Source: Oceaniferula marina
Lineage (GTDB): Bacteria; Verrucomicrobiota; Verrucomicrobiia; Verrucomicrobiales; Akkermansiaceae
Length of the DNA: 64,000 nt
Direction: 5' to 3'
Assembly (NCBI RefSeq): GCF_013391475.1
Contig: NZ_JACBAZ010000004.1
Location: 124,001 to 188,000, forward strand
Part shown: positions 26,553-35,844 of the stretch, one piece after another
How positions within the stretch are numbered: position 1 is the stretch's first letter
Layout: every line of letters starts with the position of its first letter
The notes under the pieces: model-generated
The model's input: only the letters and a program-made list of their open reading frames with translations
What the model was told of the DNA's origin: nothing
Databases searched by the model: none
Position numbers and translations under genes: made by a program

Positions 26553-26592
26553 GATAGAGGTGATCTTTATTTAGCAGTCGACCACCTCTATC
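26553..26592 (-). other. 13-bp hairpin between rpsS and the inserted exported-protein gene
   Basis: Arms GATAGAGGTGATC (26553-26565) and GACCACCTCTATC (26580-26592) pair at 12 of 13 positions around a 14-base loop. There is no U-tract on either strand. The long stem in a polycistronic spacer is a plausible RNase III processing or attenuation site that could uncouple the inserted gene from rpsS. Confidence 0.6.
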
Positions 26593-26599
26593 GATAAGT

Positions 26600-26869
26600 T
26601 TATCGCTTACCAAGACCTCCGTGAGCCTTGAAAATACGGGTTGGAGAAAACTCACCAAGCTTGTGGCCCACCATGTTTTCATTGACATAAACAGTCACGA
26701 AGGACTTGCCATTGTGAACATGGAAGGTGTGTCCGACGAAATCCGGAGTAATCACGGACTTACGGCTCCAGGTCTTGATCGGCTTCTTATTACCGCTGGC
26801 TTCTGCAGCATCGATCTTGGCGAGAAGCTTCTGATCGACGAATGGGCCTTTTTTAAGTGAACGTGGCAT
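26600..26869 (-). CDS. rpsS: 30S ribosomal protein S19
   Basis: 89 residues, normal. It starts [19 protein letters not shown], with [21 protein letters not shown] and the C-terminal [18 protein letters not shown] typical of S19, which binds the 30S head near the A site. It follows rplB as usual. Confidence 0.98.
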   Translation of the reverse strand: MPRSLKKGPFVDQKLLAKIDAAEASGNKKPIKTWSRKSVITPDFVGHTFHVHNGKSFVTVYVNENMVGHKLGEFSPTRIFKAHGGLGKR

Positions 26870-26934
26870 TTTAGTTATTTGTTAATAGTTGTTTGGCTCG
26901 GGGGTTACGGCGGAGACCGTGAGCCCTTTTTAAA

Positions 26935-27774
26935 TTACTTCTTCTTGCGGCGGGAAACGATAAACTTGTTACTTGGTTTATATTTCTTACGGGTCTTTTG
27001 ACCTTTGGTGTGTCCCCAAGGTGATTTGAGGTGCTGACGGCCACCACCGGACTTGGACTTACCCTCACCACCACCGTTCGGGTGATCGACTGGGTTCATG
27101 CACATACCGCGGACAGTCGGGCGAACACCCTTCCAACGGGAGCGTCCAGCTTTGCCGGAAACTTCGTTCATGTGATCGCGGTTTCCAACCTGACCAATGG
27201 TGCAGTAGCAATTCTGGTTGAACTTGCGAATTTCACCGGATGGCATCTTCACAAGGGCGTGTCCTCCTTCCTCACGGTTGGAAAGAATCGCTTGCTGACC
27301 TGCGGAACGGGCAATCTTGCCGCCGTTTCCAGGGGTCATTTCGATGTTGTGGATGGCGGTTCCCAGCGGGACGTTCTTCAGCTTCATGGCATTGCCCGGC
27401 TTGGGCGCTGCATCTTCGCTGGAGATGACTTTGTCGCCGACTCCCAGACCAACCGGGGCGAGGATATAACTCTTCACTCCATCGGTGTATTCAATCAGGG
27501 CGATACGGCACGTCCGGTTCGGATCATACTCGATGCTGAGCACAGTGGCTTCCACATCGATCTTGCTCCGTTTGAAGTCGACAAGACGATACTTACGCTT
27601 GTGACCACCTCCCTTGTGACGGCAGGTGATGCGTCCCTGGTTGTTACGACCACCACTTTTCTTGAGGGGCGCGGTCAGGCTTTTTTCAGGCGTTGTTTTG
27701 GTGATCTCCTCGTACGTTGGCCACTCTTTGTAGCGGTTCGAGGGAGTCACAGGTTTAAATTTTTTCAGAGGCAT
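26935..27774 (-). CDS. rplB: 50S ribosomal protein L2
   Basis: 279 residues, normal. It has [24 protein letters not shown] near residue 40, the SH3-like core, and the C-terminal signature [20 protein letters not shown] (including the conserved HPHGGGEG-type histidine loop, here HPNGGGEG) needed around the peptidyl transferase centre. The second of the two usual histidines is Asn. It lies between rplW and rpsS. Confidence 0.97.
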   Translation of the reverse strand: MPLKKFKPVTPSNRYKEWPTYEEITKTTPEKSLTAPLKKSGGRNNQGRITCRHKGGGHKRKYRLVDFKRSKIDVEATVLSIEYDPNRTCRIALIEYTDGVKSYILAPVGLGVGDKVISSEDAAPKPGNAMKLKNVPLGTAIHNIEMTPGNGGKIARSAGQQAILSNREEGGHALVKMPSGEIRKFNQNCYCTIGQVGNRDHMNEVSGKAGRSRWKGVRPTVRGMCMNPVDHPNGGGEGKSKSGGGRQHLKSPWGHTKGQKTRKKYKPSNKFIVSRRKKK

Positions 27775-27839
27775 GGTTCGCTATTGGGTTCGATGTTCTC
27801 GTTTTTCAGCGGGTAATAAATACGTATGGGTCTAATGAA

Positions 27840-28124
27840 TTAGACGAGGTCGAGGTTTTCACCTTCTTTGAGTTTGACGATGGCTTTTTTCCAGTGCGCG
27901 GTGCGACCGGCGTCAGCGCGACGATTGCGCTTTTGCTTGCCGCTCACGTTGAGGGTGCGCACACTTTCAACCTTCTTACCGAAGAGTTGCTCAATCGCAC
28001 GTTTGATTTCGAGTTTGTTCGCATCGCGAGCCACTTTGAACACATATTCATTGTTCTCCTCCTGAAGCAGGGTGGCTTTCTCACTGATGAGAACGGTGTC
28101 GATGACCTGATAGATATCTTTCAT
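27840..28124 (-). CDS. rplW: 50S ribosomal protein L23
   Basis: 94 residues, normal. It carries LISEKATLLQEENNEYVF and DANKLEIKRAIEQLFGKKVESVRTLNV (read in parts), the family core. L23 is the docking site for trigger factor and SRP at the tunnel exit. Twenty-three bases separate it from rplD. Confidence 0.96.
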   Translation of the reverse strand: MKDIYQVIDTVLISEKATLLQEENNEYVFKVARDANKLEIKRAIEQLFGKKVESVRTLNVSGKQKRNRRADAGRTAHWKKAIVKLKEGENLDLV

Positions 28125-28147
28125 GGTGATAAAGTAGGTTATGTGGT

Positions 28148-28753
28148 TTAGGCGGTGCGGCGGGCAAGGGTCTCATAAGAGTCCTCGACCAAAATAACGG
28201 CGTCTGCATGAAGCAACTGCTCGATGTTGACCTCAGATGCGGTCATCAACAATACAGACTGAACATTGCGGCCAGCGAGATAGGTTTTTTCGTCAAAGCT
28301 TTCAGCCACAACGAGCACCTTGCGGGCTTCACTGAAGGCCTTCACAGCAGCGACAAACGATTTGGTTTTTCCATCAGCGATCGCAAAGCTGTCTGTTGCA
28401 ATCACACGTTCGGCAGAGATAAGATCTCCGAGCACCTTGCGAAGTGCGAGGCGACGAACGTTTTTGTTTACGGTTTTGGAATAGTCACGGGGTTTGGGAC
28501 CGAAAACGATTCCACCACCACGCCAGACTGGGTTCTTTGTAGTGCCGGCACGTGCGCGGCCAGTCCCCTTTTGTTTCCAAAGCTTCTTGTTGGAACCTTT
28601 GACTTCGCCACGGGTCTTGGTGTTGGCAGTGCCACTGCGGCGGTTAGCGCGGTAAGCAGTGATCAGATCGTGCACAGCCTGGTCACCCTTGTGACCTTCG
28701 ATCACTTGGATGTTCGCAGCTTGCGCATCTTGAATTGAGAGTGTTTTAGACAT
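28148..28753 (-). CDS. rplD: 50S ribosomal protein L4
   Basis: 201 residues, normal. The tunnel loop region [24 protein letters not shown] is characteristic, followed by [27 protein letters not shown]. In E. coli L4 represses its own operon through the S10 leader; there is no long leader before rpsJ here. It lies between rplC and rplW. Confidence 0.98.
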   Translation of the reverse strand: MSKTLSIQDAQAANIQVIEGHKGDQAVHDLITAYRANRRSGTANTKTRGEVKGSNKKLWKQKGTGRARAGTTKNPVWRGGGIVFGPKPRDYSKTVNKNVRRLALRKVLGDLISAERVIATDSFAIADGKTKSFVAAVKAFSEARKVLVVAESFDEKTYLAGRNVQSVLLMTASEVNIEQLLHADAVILVEDSYETLARRTA

Positions 28754-28817
28754 GATATCAGTAATTCGTTAGTGGTTAGCGGGGATCAGCCGGGTAGCTT
28801 AAAACTCCCCGATCATG

Positions 28818-29474
28818 TTACTTGGCTGCTGGAGCCGATTTTTTAACAGCAGGGCGGATCACAACGTATGCTCCCTTGTGTCCGGGAACAGCACCCGAAA
28901 CGAGCACCACGTTGTCTTCTGGACGGACTTGAACCACTTTGAGGTTCTGAACCGTGCGGTTGTATACACCGTGACGACCTGGCATTTTCTTATTTTTCCA
29001 GATACGTCCCGGCCAGGTTCCTGCACCAACACCACCAGGGCGGCGGTGCATCATGTGACCGTGAGAGTCAGGCTGACCTGCAAAGTTGTAACGCTTAACA
29101 ACACCTTGGAAACCCTTACCTTTTGTGGTTCCGATCACGTCGATCCACTGTCCGTCTTGGAACAGGGATGCGCCTGGGTGAGCTTCTTCAGTGTTGGGGA
29201 TGTCCGCATCGCTGTCAAAACGGAACTCCTTGACCAGCTTTTTGGGAGCCGATCCAAACTTGTTAAAATGTCCGCGCTCGGGAAGGTTCAGGCGAAAGTC
29301 CTTCTGATCGTCAAAGCCGACTTGAACAGCAGAATAGCCGTCTGTCTCGGAAGTTTTGACTTGAAGAAACTCGTTGCCTGCAACGTCGATGACGGTGACA
29401 GGGATGGAGGTGCCGGCTTCAGCATCAAAGATGCGGGTCATGCCGACTTTTTTTCCTAGTAGTCCTAGTGCCAT
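28818..29474 (-). CDS. rplC: 50S ribosomal protein L3
   Basis: 218 residues, normal. It starts MALGLLGKKVGMTRIFD and has the signature GKGFQGVVKRYNFAGQPDSHGHMMHRRPGGVGAGTWPGRIWKNKKMPGR (shown here by its key GGVGAGTWPGR and KMPGRHG parts), the segment reaching toward the peptidyl transferase centre. It ends with a short Lys/Ala tail. Confidence 0.97.
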   Translation of the reverse strand: MALGLLGKKVGMTRIFDAEAGTSIPVTVIDVAGNEFLQVKTSETDGYSAVQVGFDDQKDFRLNLPERGHFNKFGSAPKKLVKEFRFDSDADIPNTEEAHPGASLFQDGQWIDVIGTTKGKGFQGVVKRYNFAGQPDSHGHMMHRRPGGVGAGTWPGRIWKNKKMPGRHGVYNRTVQNLKVVQVRPEDNVVLVSGAVPGHKGAYVVIRPAVKKSAPAAK

Positions 29475-29557
29475 GGTTCTTAAGTAGTTAAATGGTTAGA
29501 ATATGATTGATTTGATCGATGGACCAGATTGGCCCGGAGTGAGGGTCAGACCTGAGG

Positions 29558-29866
29558 TCAGATGCGGATGGCGATATCTACACCGGCTGGGAGGTTGAGC
29601 TTCTTGAGCTCGTCCACTGTGCGGGCTGTTGGATCAACGATATCCAGCATGCGCTTGTGTGTACGGATTTCAAACTGCTCGGCGGACTTCTTGTCCTGGT
29701 TAACCGAACGGTTCACACTGAACTTTTCAATGCGGGTGGGCAATGGGATAGGCCCGGCGACTTTAGCTCCAGTGCGTTTGGCAGTCTCGACGATCTCCTT
29801 AGCGGACTTGTCGATGGCGCGGTGGTCATAGGCACGGAGGCGGATTCTGATTTTCTGCTGTTGCAT
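29558..29866 (-). CDS. rpsJ: 30S ribosomal protein S10
   Basis: 102 residues, normal. [20 protein letters not shown] and the central [17 protein letters not shown] with [14 protein letters not shown] are the family hallmarks. S10 also acts as the NusE antitermination factor. It follows fusA with a 61-base spacer; tuf, which often lies here, is missing. Confidence 0.98.
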   Translation of the reverse strand: MQQQKIRIRLRAYDHRAIDKSAKEIVETAKRTGAKVAGPIPLPTRIEKFSVNRSVNQDKKSAEQFEIRTHKRMLDIVDPTARTVDELKKLNLPAGVDIAIRI

Positions 29867-29927
29867 GGCGGATGTTGTTTAGATTGGTTGTGAGATGGGT
29901 TGTTTATCTGAGAGATAATCGAGATGA

Positions 29928-32081
29928 TTAACTGGCGTAGGCGTATTCATTGACGAGCTCGTCCACGATTTGTTGTGGAACTTGCTCAAAAGAGGCAGGC
30001 TTCATGGTGTAATCGGCCCGGCCACTGGAAAGGGTGCGAACGGCGGTGGAATAACCGAACATCTGGGCCAGTGGCACTTGAGCCTTGAGAATGGCGTGCG
30101 TCGGCTTGTGTTCGATCTCCTGGATTTGACCACGGCGGCGGTTCAGGTCCCCCATGATGTCTCCCTGGTATTCTTCGGGAGTGCTGACTTCCACATCCAT
30201 GACGGGCTCGAGTAAAACGGGCCCGGCGTTGCGGAAGGCATCCTTCATGGCAAAGATGGCTGCCATTTTGAATGCATTTTCGTTGGAGTCGACTTCGTGG
30301 AATGAACCATCGGTGACGCGAACATGAACATCCACCATCGGATATCCAGCGATGACGCCGTTGGTCATACCTTCGCGAACTCCGGCAAATACGGAGTTGA
30401 CGAATTCCTTGGGAATAGCTCCCCCAACAATCAAATTTTCGGTCGTGAGACCTTTTCCTTTTTCGCCCGGAGCGACGTCAAGCACCACGTGCCCATATTG
30501 ACCTCGTCCTCCGGACTGCTTTTTGAGCACACCTTCACCGCCTGCGGCTGAGGTAATGGTCTCGCGGTAGGCGATCTGGGGTTTACCAACGCCACAGGCC
30601 ACCTTGAACTCACGCATCATACGGTCAACGATGACTTCGAGATGTAGCTCACCCATTCCGGAAATGATGGTCTGGCCGGTTTCTTCGTCAGTCTTTACGA
30701 GGAAGGTAGGATCTTCCTCGGAAAGACGGGCGAGAGCGACGGACATTTTTTCCTGGTCGACTACGGTCTTCGGCTCGACAGCCATGGCAATCACCGGCTC
30801 GGGGAAAAGCGGCGGCTCCAGCATGATATCGAATTTTTCCTGACAGAGTGTATCTCCCGTCTGGACGTTTTTAAGTCCGACGATTGCAGCAATGTCACCA
30901 GCGTAGCAGGTTTCAATATCTTCATGCTTGTCAGCATGCATCTTGATCAGACGACCGATACGCTCTTTCTTACGAGTCCGCGGGTTATAAACCATATCCC
31001 CTTTGGAAATGGTTCCTGAGTAGACGCGGAAGAATACGAGTTTGCCAACAAATTTGTCAGCCCAAAGCTTGAATGCCAATGAACAGAACTTGGCGTTGTC
31101 ACTCGTTTCAGTGAGAACAACCGTATCTTCATCATCTGCCGACTGGCCCTTGGCTGCAGGAATATCGAGAGGACTTGGCAGGTAGTCCACCACAGCGTCC
31201 ACAAGGAATTGAACTCCCTTGTTTTTGAAAGCAGAACCTCCGGCGACCGGCACAATCTGATTGGCGATCGTCTGACGGCGCAAAGCAGCTTTGATATCCG
31301 AGGTTGTGATCTCTTCCTCCATGAGGAATTTTTCGCCAAGCTCTTCGTCACAGTCACAGAGCGCTTCGAGCAACTCCTCACGAGCAGATTCAGCTTCAGC
31401 AAGCAGATCCCCTTCGAGATCGCTCACCTCAAAGGTGGATCCCATCGTGTCGTCATCTTTGTAGATAACCGACTTCAGGTTCACCACATCGATTTGGCCG
31501 ATCAGATTTTCTTCTGCACCAATAGGGATGAGAATGCGGACAGCCTTCACGCCAAACTTCTCTTTAACGTCTTGGAAAACGTTTTCGAAGTCGGCTCCGG
31601 TGCGATCCATCTTATTGACAAAGACAATGCGTGGCACCTCGTATTTCTCAGCCTGGCGCCAGACAGTCTCGGTCTGAGGCTGCACACCGGCAACGCCGCA
31701 GAAAACAACGATCGCACCATCGAGCACACGCAAGGAACGCTCCACCTCGGCAGTGAAGTCAACGTGTCCCGGAGTATCGATGATGTTGATTCGTTGTTTT
31801 TCGTTCTGGAAGAGCTTGAACACTCCATCAACAGGATGCTGAACCCATTCACAGGTCACAGCGGCGGAGGTGATGGTGATACCACGTTCACGCTCCTGCT
31901 CCATGTGATCGGTTACGGTAGCACCGTCATGAACCTCCCCGATCCGATGAATCATACCGGTGTAGAACAACACGCGCTCAGTGAGCGTGGTCTTACCGGC
32001 ATCAATATGCGCAGCAATCCCAATATTCCGCGTACGCTCCAGGGGATATGGGCGCTTGGGATGATTGGGATTGGCAGACAT
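29928..32081 (-). CDS. fusA: Translation elongation factor G
   Basis: 717-residue GTPase that drives translocation of tRNA and mRNA. G motifs: [19 protein letters not shown] (P-loop), a switch I ending [18 protein letters not shown] (G3) and NKMDRTG (G4). Domain II-V follow, with domain IV segment [13 protein letters not shown] and domain V signature [11 protein letters not shown]. It starts [22 protein letters not shown], a family-like N-terminus. It is canonical EF-G, not an EF-G2 or TetM-like paralogue, and sits between rpsG and rpsJ in the str cluster. Confidence 0.98.
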   Translation of the reverse strand: MSANPNHPKRPYPLERTRNIGIAAHIDAGKTTLTERVLFYTGMIHRIGEVHDGATVTDHMEQERERGITITSAAVTCEWVQHPVDGVFKLFQNEKQRINIIDTPGHVDFTAEVERSLRVLDGAIVVFCGVAGVQPQTETVWRQAEKYEVPRIVFVNKMDRTGADFENVFQDVKEKFGVKAVRILIPIGAEENLIGQIDVVNLKSVIYKDDDTMGSTFEVSDLEGDLLAEAESAREELLEALCDCDEELGEKFLMEEEITTSDIKAALRRQTIANQIVPVAGGSAFKNKGVQFLVDAVVDYLPSPLDIPAAKGQSADDEDTVVLTETSDNAKFCSLAFKLWADKFVGKLVFFRVYSGTISKGDMVYNPRTRKKERIGRLIKMHADKHEDIETCYAGDIAAIVGLKNVQTGDTLCQEKFDIMLEPPLFPEPVIAMAVEPKTVVDQEKMSVALARLSEEDPTFLVKTDEETGQTIISGMGELHLEVIVDRMMREFKVACGVGKPQIAYRETITSAAGGEGVLKKQSGGRGQYGHVVLDVAPGEKGKGLTTENLIVGGAIPKEFVNSVFAGVREGMTNGVIAGYPMVDVHVRVTDGSFHEVDSNENAFKMAAIFAMKDAFRNAGPVLLEPVMDVEVSTPEEYQGDIMGDLNRRRGQIQEIEHKPTHAILKAQVPLAQMFGYSTAVRTLSSGRADYTMKPASFEQVPQQIVDELVNEYAYAS

Positions 32082-32129
32082 AACGGATGAAAGGTTGAGT
32101 GTTTCAGTCTCTTGAATAAGGCTGGTCGA

Positions 32130-32603
32130 TTACCAGCGGAAGTGAGCAAAGGCACGGTTGGCTTGAGCCATCTTGTGCATGTCGTCGCGCTTACGAACGG
32201 CGTTACCTTGATTATTGGCAGCGTCCTTGATTTCGTTAGCGAGAGCTACAAACATGGGAGTTCCCTTTTTATTACGGGCAAAGGTGACGAGCCAGCGCAT
32301 TGCGAGAGACTCGGAACGCTTGGGGTCCACCTCGAGAGGCACCTGGTAAGTAGCACCACCGACACGGCGGCTTTTCACCTCTACGCGAGGCTTGGCATTT
32401 TCAAGCGCACGGGTAACGACCTCGAGCGGGTCGATGGTATCAGTGCCTTCATTCGCTTTGTCGATTGCGGCGTAAACGATGCGCTCGGAAAGCGAACGCT
32501 TACCGTCACGCATCACCTTGCTGATCAGTTTCCCGACGACAGGGCTATCATAGCGGGGATCCCGGGTTTCGGGCCTGTTGTAAACTCTTTTGCGGCGAGC
32601 CAT
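32130..32603 (-). CDS. rpsG: 30S ribosomal protein S7
   Basis: 157 residues, normal. It starts MARRKRVYNRPETRDPRYDS, with VVGKLISKVMRDGKRSLSERIVY and the KSRRVGGATYQVPLEV beta-hairpin region that contacts mRNA in the E site. The C-terminal helix is complete. It lies 29 bases downstream of rpsL. Confidence 0.98.
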   Translation of the reverse strand: MARRKRVYNRPETRDPRYDSPVVGKLISKVMRDGKRSLSERIVYAAIDKANEGTDTIDPLEVVTRALENAKPRVEVKSRRVGGATYQVPLEVDPKRSESLAMRWLVTFARNKKGTPMFVALANEIKDAANNQGNAVRKRDDMHKMAQANRAFAHFRW

Positions 32604-32632
32604 GGTATTATATTAATTAAAGGTTGGTAGAA

Positions 32633-33007
32633 TTACTTCTTCGGACGCTTGGTTCCGTACTTGGAGCGGGATTGACGACGCTTATCAACACCGAGGGTAT
32701 CGAGGGCACCGCGAACGATGTGATAACGCACACCCGGCAAATCCTTTACTCGACCACCGCGAACAAGCACGATGGAGTGCTCCTGAAGGTTGTGACCTTC
32801 ACCGCCGATGTAGGCGATCACTTCCTGTCCATTGGTCAAACGCACCTTGGCCACTTTCCGCAGAGCGGAGTTAGGCTTCTTAGGGGTGCGGGTCATCACT
32901 TGGAGACAGACGCCACGGCGTTGCGGGCAGTTATTGAGGGCGCGGGACTTGGAGACAGTCACGGGCGATTTACGTCCTTTGCGGACGAGCTGGTTAATGG
33001 TCGGCAT
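32633..33007 (-). CDS. rpsL: 30S ribosomal protein S12
   Basis: 124 residues, normal. It starts [15 protein letters not shown]. The streptomycin-relevant loops have the wild-type lysines in KKPNSALRK and [13 protein letters not shown], so the sequence predicts no S12-based streptomycin resistance. It is the first gene of the ribosomal block, about 270 bases after a candidate promoter. Confidence 0.98.
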   Translation of the reverse strand: MPTINQLVRKGRKSPVTVSKSRALNNCPQRRGVCLQVMTRTPKKPNSALRKVAKVRLTNGQEVIAYIGGEGHNLQEHSIVLVRGGRVKDLPGVRYHIVRGALDTLGVDKRRQSRSKYGTKRPKK

Positions 33008-33496
33008 ATTCCTGCGTGGTTTTGGTTAAATAAGTTCTGTATAGCGTGTTTGGCTACGGTTGTCGTTTGGCTTGAAATTCTTTGTGTCGCTCATGGCAAG
33101 AATCAAACATATCGTCGCCCGAAAAAACGGCGTGCCCAAATGGCCAAAGGTCGGTAAACCTTCTTAAAAACCGCTTCTTATCCGGAGCTACCCGATAGGT
33201 CTCACTGCTTGCCAGCAGCTGATTTTGCTTGTCAGGCGACCCACTTTCACCCCTGAAGGTCACCTCGGGGGGCGGCGAATATACAAATGAAACCCCATCT
33301 GGCAAGCCGTATTTCGCTTTTTTTCCAAAAATCGCCCAACATCCGCTCGAATCCCTTCATTTTGAGCACTTTGAGCGCGCCACAGCCAATATCCACCACA
33401 TTGGGTTCGGCACCGCGCAAATCCCCGGCTACCCGATTCCCCATCTTTTACTCAGACGAATCAAGCTCACACACGTCGATTCAGCCGCATCGACCG
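33008..33496 (-). other. 489-base untranslated region upstream of rpsL
   Basis: This spacer separates the upstream-lying DUF1080 gene (same strand) from rpsL. It contains a candidate promoter (33278-33305) and so a predicted leader RNA of about 260 bases. Open frames on both strands (33229-33507 plus, 33247-33444 minus) show no recognisable protein features or start signals and are not called. I see no tRNA or known riboswitch pattern. Confidence 0.55.
33278..33305 (-). promoter_or_regulatory. Candidate sigma-70 promoter for the ribosomal block
   Basis: On the minus strand TTGCCA (complement of 33300-33305) is followed after 16 bases by TATATT (complement of 33278-33283). Both boxes are close to consensus. 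Transcription would start near 33271, giving a long leader before rpsL. Confidence 0.6.
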
Positions 33497-34192
33497 CTAT
33501 TTCTTGATTTCCCGAATTTTCAGATTTCGGAAGTTCACCACATCTCCATGGTCCTGGAGCCCAATATGACCTTTCAAGCTCGAGGCAAATTCTGGCCATT
33601 TTTTGAACTTACTCTTTTTGACCAAGGTTTTGAAAGCCTCGCTCTCGGTCTTAAAATCCGCGGTTTTAACACCGTTGAGAAAAAACTGGTAGTGATCCCC
33701 CTGCTTGAGAACCCGAACCTTGTTCCAAGAACCCACAGCAGCCACAGCTCCTGCGGGAGGCTGATAAAGCCCATAGCACCCACCCGAACGATGTTTGACA
33801 AATTTACCGTCAGGATGACTCTCATCATCGAGTATTTGCATCTCAATCCCCGAAAAATAGATCTTCGCAGGCTCTTCAATCACGGACAGAAAAATGCCGC
33901 TGTTCCCACGCTCTGAAATTTTCCATTCAAGTTTCAGTTCAAAGTCCTGATATTTCTTATTGGTGATCAGATCCCCTCCCTTTTTGGTGTGCTGCATGGT
34001 TCCATCAACCACCTGCCACCCTTCACGCACGCCCTCCCCCTTGTAATTCCTCCAGCCCTCAAGCGTCTTACCATCAAACAAAGACACCCAGCCCTCGGCC
34101 TTTTCCTTATCGGTTAATTCGTTGGCACAGGCCGCGCTAGCGAATCCCAGCACACCACAGACTACACATGCAAGGTGGAGCTGCTTTTTCAT
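33497..34192 (-). CDS. Secreted DUF1080 (3-keto-disaccharide hydrolase-like) protein
   Basis: 231 residues from the ATG giving MKKQLHLACVVCGVLGFASAACA, a signal peptide; an ATG at 34207 is an alternative. The rest is one DUF1080 domain, a concanavalin-like beta sandwich: WVSLFDGKTLEGWRN near the start, GNSGIFLSV, GIEMQILDDESHPDG and the C-terminal GHIGLQDHGDVVNFRNLKI. Some members hydrolyse 3-keto-glycosides; many are untested. It probably acts in the periplasm on carbohydrates. It is transcribed divergently from rnhA; start regions are 150 bases apart. Confidence 0.92.
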   Translation of the reverse strand: MKKQLHLACVVCGVLGFASAACANELTDKEKAEGWVSLFDGKTLEGWRNYKGEGVREGWQVVDGTMQHTKKGGDLITNKKYQDFELKLEWKISERGNSGIFLSVIEEPAKIYFSGIEMQILDDESHPDGKFVKHRSGGCYGLYQPPAGAVAAVGSWNKVRVLKQGDHYQFFLNGVKTADFKTESEAFKTLVKKSKFKKWPEFASSLKGHIGLQDHGDVVNFRNLKIREIKK

Positions 34193-34342
34193 CAATGGTT
34201 TAAACATAAATCCCAATACGCAAAATTCAGCCCGGACTTGCAAGGCAAATTCCAAATCCCAGCCTATTCCTTGCGCTCCAGCAGCATGATGATCAGAATC
34301 AGACTTGCCCGGATCGAGTTCACCATCTACCTCTCGCTTCTC

Positions 34343-34807
34343 ATGAAACAGATCAGCATCTATACGGACGGATCCTCACGGGGGAACCCGGGGCCGGGAG
34401 GCTTCGGCACCTTGCTGGTGTACAACGGTCACTGCAAGGAGCTCAGTGGAGGTTTCGCCAAAACCACGAACAACCGAATGGAAATCCTCGCGGCACTCAA
34501 AGGGATCGAAGCGCTGAGTGAGCCTTGTAAAATCACTCTTTACTCAGACTCCAAGTATCTGATTGACGCCATGGATAAAGGCTGGATTCACGGATGGAGA
34601 AAAAAGGGCTGGTCCCGCGGACCAAATAAACCACTTAAAAACGCAGACCTCTGGCAACGCATGTCCAAAGCCGTTCAAAAACATCAAATCTCATGGCAAT
34701 GGGTCAAGGGCCATGCCGGTCACCGTGAAAACGAACGGTGCGATGCGCTGGCAACCGCAGCCGCTGACCGAAAGGGCAACCCACCGGACCCTGGTTTCGA
34801 AGCCTAG
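34343..34807 (+). CDS. rnhA: Ribonuclease HI
   Basis: 154 residues, normal. It degrades RNA in RNA-DNA hybrids. The start at MKQISIYTDGSSRGNPGPGG is set by family alignment. The catalytic carboxylates are present at Asp9 (YTDGS), Glu47 (NRMEI), Asp69 (YSDSKY) and Asp134 (RCDALA), with the loop histidine at His124 (KGHAGH). The basic handle (HGWRKKGWSRGPNKP) is present. Its TAG stop overlaps the TAG stop of the convergent AraC gene in the self-complementary CTAG. Confidence 0.97.
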   Translation: MKQISIYTDGSSRGNPGPGGFGTLLVYNGHCKELSGGFAKTTNNRMEILAALKGIEALSEPCKITLYSDSKYLIDAMDKGWIHGWRKKGWSRGPNKPLKNADLWQRMSKAVQKHQISWQWVKGHAGHRENERCDALATAAADRKGNPPDPGFEA

Positions 34808-35844
34808 CCTAGAGCCGTTGCAACCATGAATGATGGGTCCTTCTGCCCCAGCCGAAATTCCGATGGCGTCAGGCCGGACATGTTTTTGAACGCTCTGACA
34901 AAGCTATTCAACCGCGGATAACCCAACAGATGCGCAATCGTGCGAACCTTCATATCAGGCTCCCGAATCAACAGCTCGCGTGCTTTGTCAAAGCGTATGT
35001 AATTCACCAACTCCCGGTAATTCACACCTCCTTGCGCCAGACGGCGGTGTAAGGTGCGCTCACTGACACCACAAATATCGGCAGCTTGCCGGAAACCTAA
35101 AAGCTTCCCCCCCAACAAGTGGCACTCAATTAATCCACGCAGGGAGCTCGTAAAGTCATACGCCGTCCACTCATAAGACAATGCAGATTGAGCCATCCCC
35201 TTAAGATCGGGTTTCCTGATTGGCAGACTCAAAAACTCAACCGGGAACTTCACCCCCATCCACCCGAAATGGTAATGGATTTTTTGAAGTCCGTCATACC
35301 CGGGGATTTCCTGCACCCCACCAATACTCTCCGGCCCGTCAATCACCGCAATTTCGGTAGGTTGCCACTCTTCTCCCGCGACCAAACGCAGCGTCTTAAC
35401 CAAGACATTGATCGTCATTTGATTCACAACCCAGCGATCAATCTTCAACTGGTCAGCCACAGATGAGTAAACCAACCACAAGCCGCCGTCGTTACTGACA
35501 ATCCTCATATCCGCGCCATCCACCGTCATCCGGCAAAAACGGTCAAGGTTATGCACAGCACAAACCAAACTGGGCATCTGAAATACCCCAGCATTGAAGT
35601 AATGATCATCCCTTCCAAAATCACCACCGTAAAAACCGATTTCCGGACATGACTCATGAACGGCAACCATCTGAGACATCCGGTAAAACTGAATTTTACT
35701 CAATCTGGCACCCCTCGATGAAATAATGCGCCGAGAAACATGCACGCGGTCCAGATATTTTTCTACAGACACGTGATGATTTTCCAAAAAATCAACAAAT
35801 GGCTGCACTAACCGGGTGTCTATGGTTGGCACTTGATTCATCAC
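34804..35844 (-). CDS. AraC-family transcriptional regulator
   Basis: 346 residues. The N-terminal about 230 residues match the arabinose-binding-like sensor domain seen in OruR/ArgR-type AraC regulators. The C-terminal about 100 residues are the double helix-turn-helix: AADICGVSERTLHRRLAQGG for the first, IAHLLGYPRLNSFVRAFKNMSGLTPSEFR for the second, which carries the family signature. The ligand is unknown. Its convergent partner is rnhA; the divergent gene is the kinase at 36164, 319 bases away, which is a possible target. Confidence 0.93.
   Translation of the reverse strand: MMNQVPTIDTRLVQPFVDFLENHHVSVEKYLDRVHVSRRIISSRGARLSKIQFYRMSQMVAVHESCPEIGFYGGDFGRDDHYFNAGVFQMPSLVCAVHNLDRFCRMTVDGADMRIVSNDGGLWLVYSSVADQLKIDRWVVNQMTINVLVKTLRLVAGEEWQPTEIAVIDGPESIGGVQEIPGYDGLQKIHYHFGWMGVKFPVEFLSLPIRKPDLKGMAQSALSYEWTAYDFTSSLRGLIECHLLGGKLLGFRQAADICGVSERTLHRRLAQGGVNYRELVNYIRFDKARELLIREPDMKVRTIAHLLGYPRLNSFVRAFKNMSGLTPSEFRLGQKDPSFMVATALG

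Larger units (their letters stand above)
19195..29498 (-). repeat. Recurring TAACCATTAA-like element upstream of start codons in the ribosomal block
   Basis: Seen on the plus strand as TTAATGGTTA or one-to-two-base variants in the spacers before these genes: secY (19195-19204), rplR (20907-20915), rplE (22536-22546), rplX (22982-22990), rplN (23378-23387), rpsQ (23713-23722), rpmC (23953-23962), rplP (24448-24456), rpsS (26882-26890), rplD (28769-28778) and rplC (29488-29498). In the mRNA it reads UAACCAUUAA and lies about 12-25 bases 5' of the AUG, where a Shine-Dalgarno sequence would be expected but is mostly missing (rplP has AGGAGG). Other spacers here are A/C-rich without it. Function unknown. 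Confidence 0.6.

Noticed and set aside
26518-26688. Longer version of the inserted S10-operon gene starting at 26688
   Set aside because: It would overlap rpsS by 89 bases and hide the signal peptide that begins at 26517.
31209-32090. 293-residue open frame antisense to fusA
   Set aside because: Mirror of the fusA coding frame with no family motif or start signal.
33229-33507. Small open frames in the rpsL upstream region (plus 33229-33507, minus 33247-33444)
   Set aside because: No recognisable sequence, no start signal, and they overlap the predicted promoter.
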